DNA of 64,000 nucleotides from NCBI GenBank assembly GCA_016704425.1, contig JADJAC010000011.1:124001-188000 (forward strand), written 5' to 3'. The number at the start of each line of letters is the position of its first letter. Position 1 is the first letter of the stretch. The translations under genes and the position numbers were made by a program. This DNA comes from Sphingomonadales bacterium (GTDB taxonomy: Bacteria > Pseudomonadota > Alphaproteobacteria > Sphingomonadales > Sphingomonadaceae). This document shows, piece by piece, positions 63,174-64,000 of the stretch. The notes under the pieces were generated by a model, which saw only the letters and a program-made list of their open reading frames with translations, had not been told where the DNA came from and did no database searches.

Positions 63174-64000
63174 TTACGGCGCCACGGGGAAGCAGGCCTG
63201 CCCAGCAGCCTTGGCCGCCGCGCACACCGATGCTGCTCCCGCTTTCGATCCAATCGGCCCAGCGCGCAGGCGCGTGAACGGGCCCGCCTTTTCATAACTC
63301 GGCTGGAGGCCAGACAAGGCGCCGATTCGGCCCTTCAGGGCCGTCCATTGCGCCTTGGCAAGGGCTTCGCTGTCTAGAGCTCCAAGCTGGACGCGCCATC
63401 CGCCGCCGGTCCCATCGGATGTCTTTGCGCCGGCTGGAGCGAGCTTGGGCGCCGCGCTGACGACCTTTGTTGCCTTTGCAACCGGCGTCGGTGTGGCAAG
63501 CTGGATCGAACCCTGTTCTTCAAACTTGCGCGAAAGAGCCAGACCCTGTTGCCGCTGATTGAGCGGAATGAATTTGTCCATCTGGGCAAGGCTGGTGGCC
63601 GCTGAGCCAAGGCCAGCCGCTGCCGCGCGCGTCATGAGTGCATAGGCGAGTGGCCAGTCCTTCGTGACAAAGTCTCCGTTGAAGAGCGCTGTTCCAAACA
63701 GATACTGGGCGCGCGGTTCTCCCCGGCTTGCGGACTTTTGAAGATAGGGGATCGCCTTTTGGCGATCGCCGTGCTGAAAGAGGATGATCCCGTAATTGTC
63801 CTCGGCCTGCACATTGCCCTGGAGCGCCGCCTTGAGGAACCAGTCTCCCGCCTGTTTGGGATCCGCGGCGACTCCGCGACCGAGCTTGTAGGCCTGCCCG
63901 AGGTTGAACTGGGCTTCTGCATTGCCGTTGATTGCCGACTGGCGCCATTCCTTGACGGCGGTTCCATAGTCGCCCCGGTTCCATGCATCGGTTCCCGCCT
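63174..64000 (-). CDS. SEL1-repeat and SPOR-domain protein (5' end outside the window)
   Basis: 275 residues visible; the frame runs through to the right edge without a start. SEL1 repeats are at the N-terminal side (WNRGDYGTAVKEWRQSAING then NAEAQFNLGQAYKLGRGVAA, and QYLFGTALFNGDFVTKDWPL). A Thr/Ala/Pro linker (ATPTPVAKATKVVSAAPKLA) and a C-terminal SPOR domain follow: WRVQLGALDSEALAKAQWTA ... YEKAGPFTRLRAGPI. SPOR domains bind denuded septal peptidoglycan, so it probably acts in the periplasm at division sites. Confidence 0.9.
   Translation of the reverse strand, partial: AGTDAWNRGDYGTAVKEWRQSAINGNAEAQFNLGQAYKLGRGVAADPKQAGDWFLKAALQGNVQAEDNYGIILFQHGDRQKAIPYLQKSASRGEPRAQYLFGTALFNGDFVTKDWPLAYALMTRAAAAGLGSAATSLAQMDKFIPLNQRQQGLALSRKFEEQGSIQLATPTPVAKATKVVSAAPKLAPAGAKTSDGTGGGWRVQLGALDSEALAKAQWTALKGRIGALSGLQPSYEKAGPFTRLRAGPIGSKAGAASVCAAAKAAGQACFPVAP

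Noticed and set aside
63174..63812. Treating the SPOR protein as complete with a start at 63812
   Set aside because: The frame continues with clear SEL1 repeat sequence to the window edge, so the GTG at 63812 is internal.

Overview
The window looks like a chromosomal segment of a sphingomonad alphaproteobacterium (Sphingopyxis or a close relative). This rests on moderately high G+C, the PEPxxWA-CTERM exported protein, the sphingomonad-type DUF5818 protein, the RibB with a dead cyclohydrolase half, the K+-independent membrane pyrophosphatase and the general run of housekeeping genes. Genus is an inference from protein flavour; no rRNA is present.

Layout. 1-0.6 kb: end of a purine operon (purQ start, purS) and a small membrane ORF. 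0.8-4.8 kb: an aromatic-ring cleavage operon (FAD hydroxylase, fumarylacetoacetase-like hydrolase, extradiol/VOC dioxygenase) divergent from a TetR regulator, with a paired operator between them. 4.8-17.2 kb: an integrated element in the 3' end of tRNA-Tyr(GTA), bounded by an imperfect att duplication and by integrase arm-type repeats inside both ends. Its cargo is two lipoproteins, a 7-helix membrane protein, a TonB-dependent receptor, a small Cys-containing protein and a coupled DnaQ exonuclease / AddA-like helicase-nuclease / AddB-like Fe-S nuclease operon. An IS3-family fragment has removed both the catalytic half of the integrase and the 5' end of the AddB-like gene. 17.3-24.5 kb: ATP-grasp protein, GST, PEP-CTERM protein, aconitase acnA with a coupled small membrane protein and a cyclase-family hydrolase. 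24.5-28.7 kb: an MFS remnant and a periplasmic copper cluster (copC divergent from copA-copB-PepSY). 28.7-34.8 kb: M23 peptidase, DUF2093, xseA, purD, RNase E/G-like, maf, infA. 34.8-37.6 kb: a patch of small accessory genes with dispersed intergenic repeats. 37.7-45.2 kb: S9 peptidase, hppA, thiL, galE, SDR. 45.2-50.6 kb: a three-gene exported cluster (TPR-CHAT protease, M48 metalloprotease, SH3-like protein). 50.7-57.8 kb: phhA, TonB-C protein, crotonase, YeiH permease, HTH-RibB, tRNA-Gly(TCC), ICMT-family methyltransferase, YceI. 57.9-64 kb: ilvC, ilvN, ilvB, miaA, serB and a truncated SEL1/SPOR protein.

The most notable items are: (1) the tRNA-Tyr element and its AddAB-like/DnaQ cassette, a candidate defence or DNA-processing module that has been damaged by an IS; (2) an HTH fused to RibB with a perfect 16-bp palindrome sitting between its promoter boxes, suggesting an enzyme that represses its own gene; (3) the exported CHAT/M48/SH3 cluster, a possible periplasmic proteolytic system. 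No CRISPR array, rRNA or replication origin was seen.
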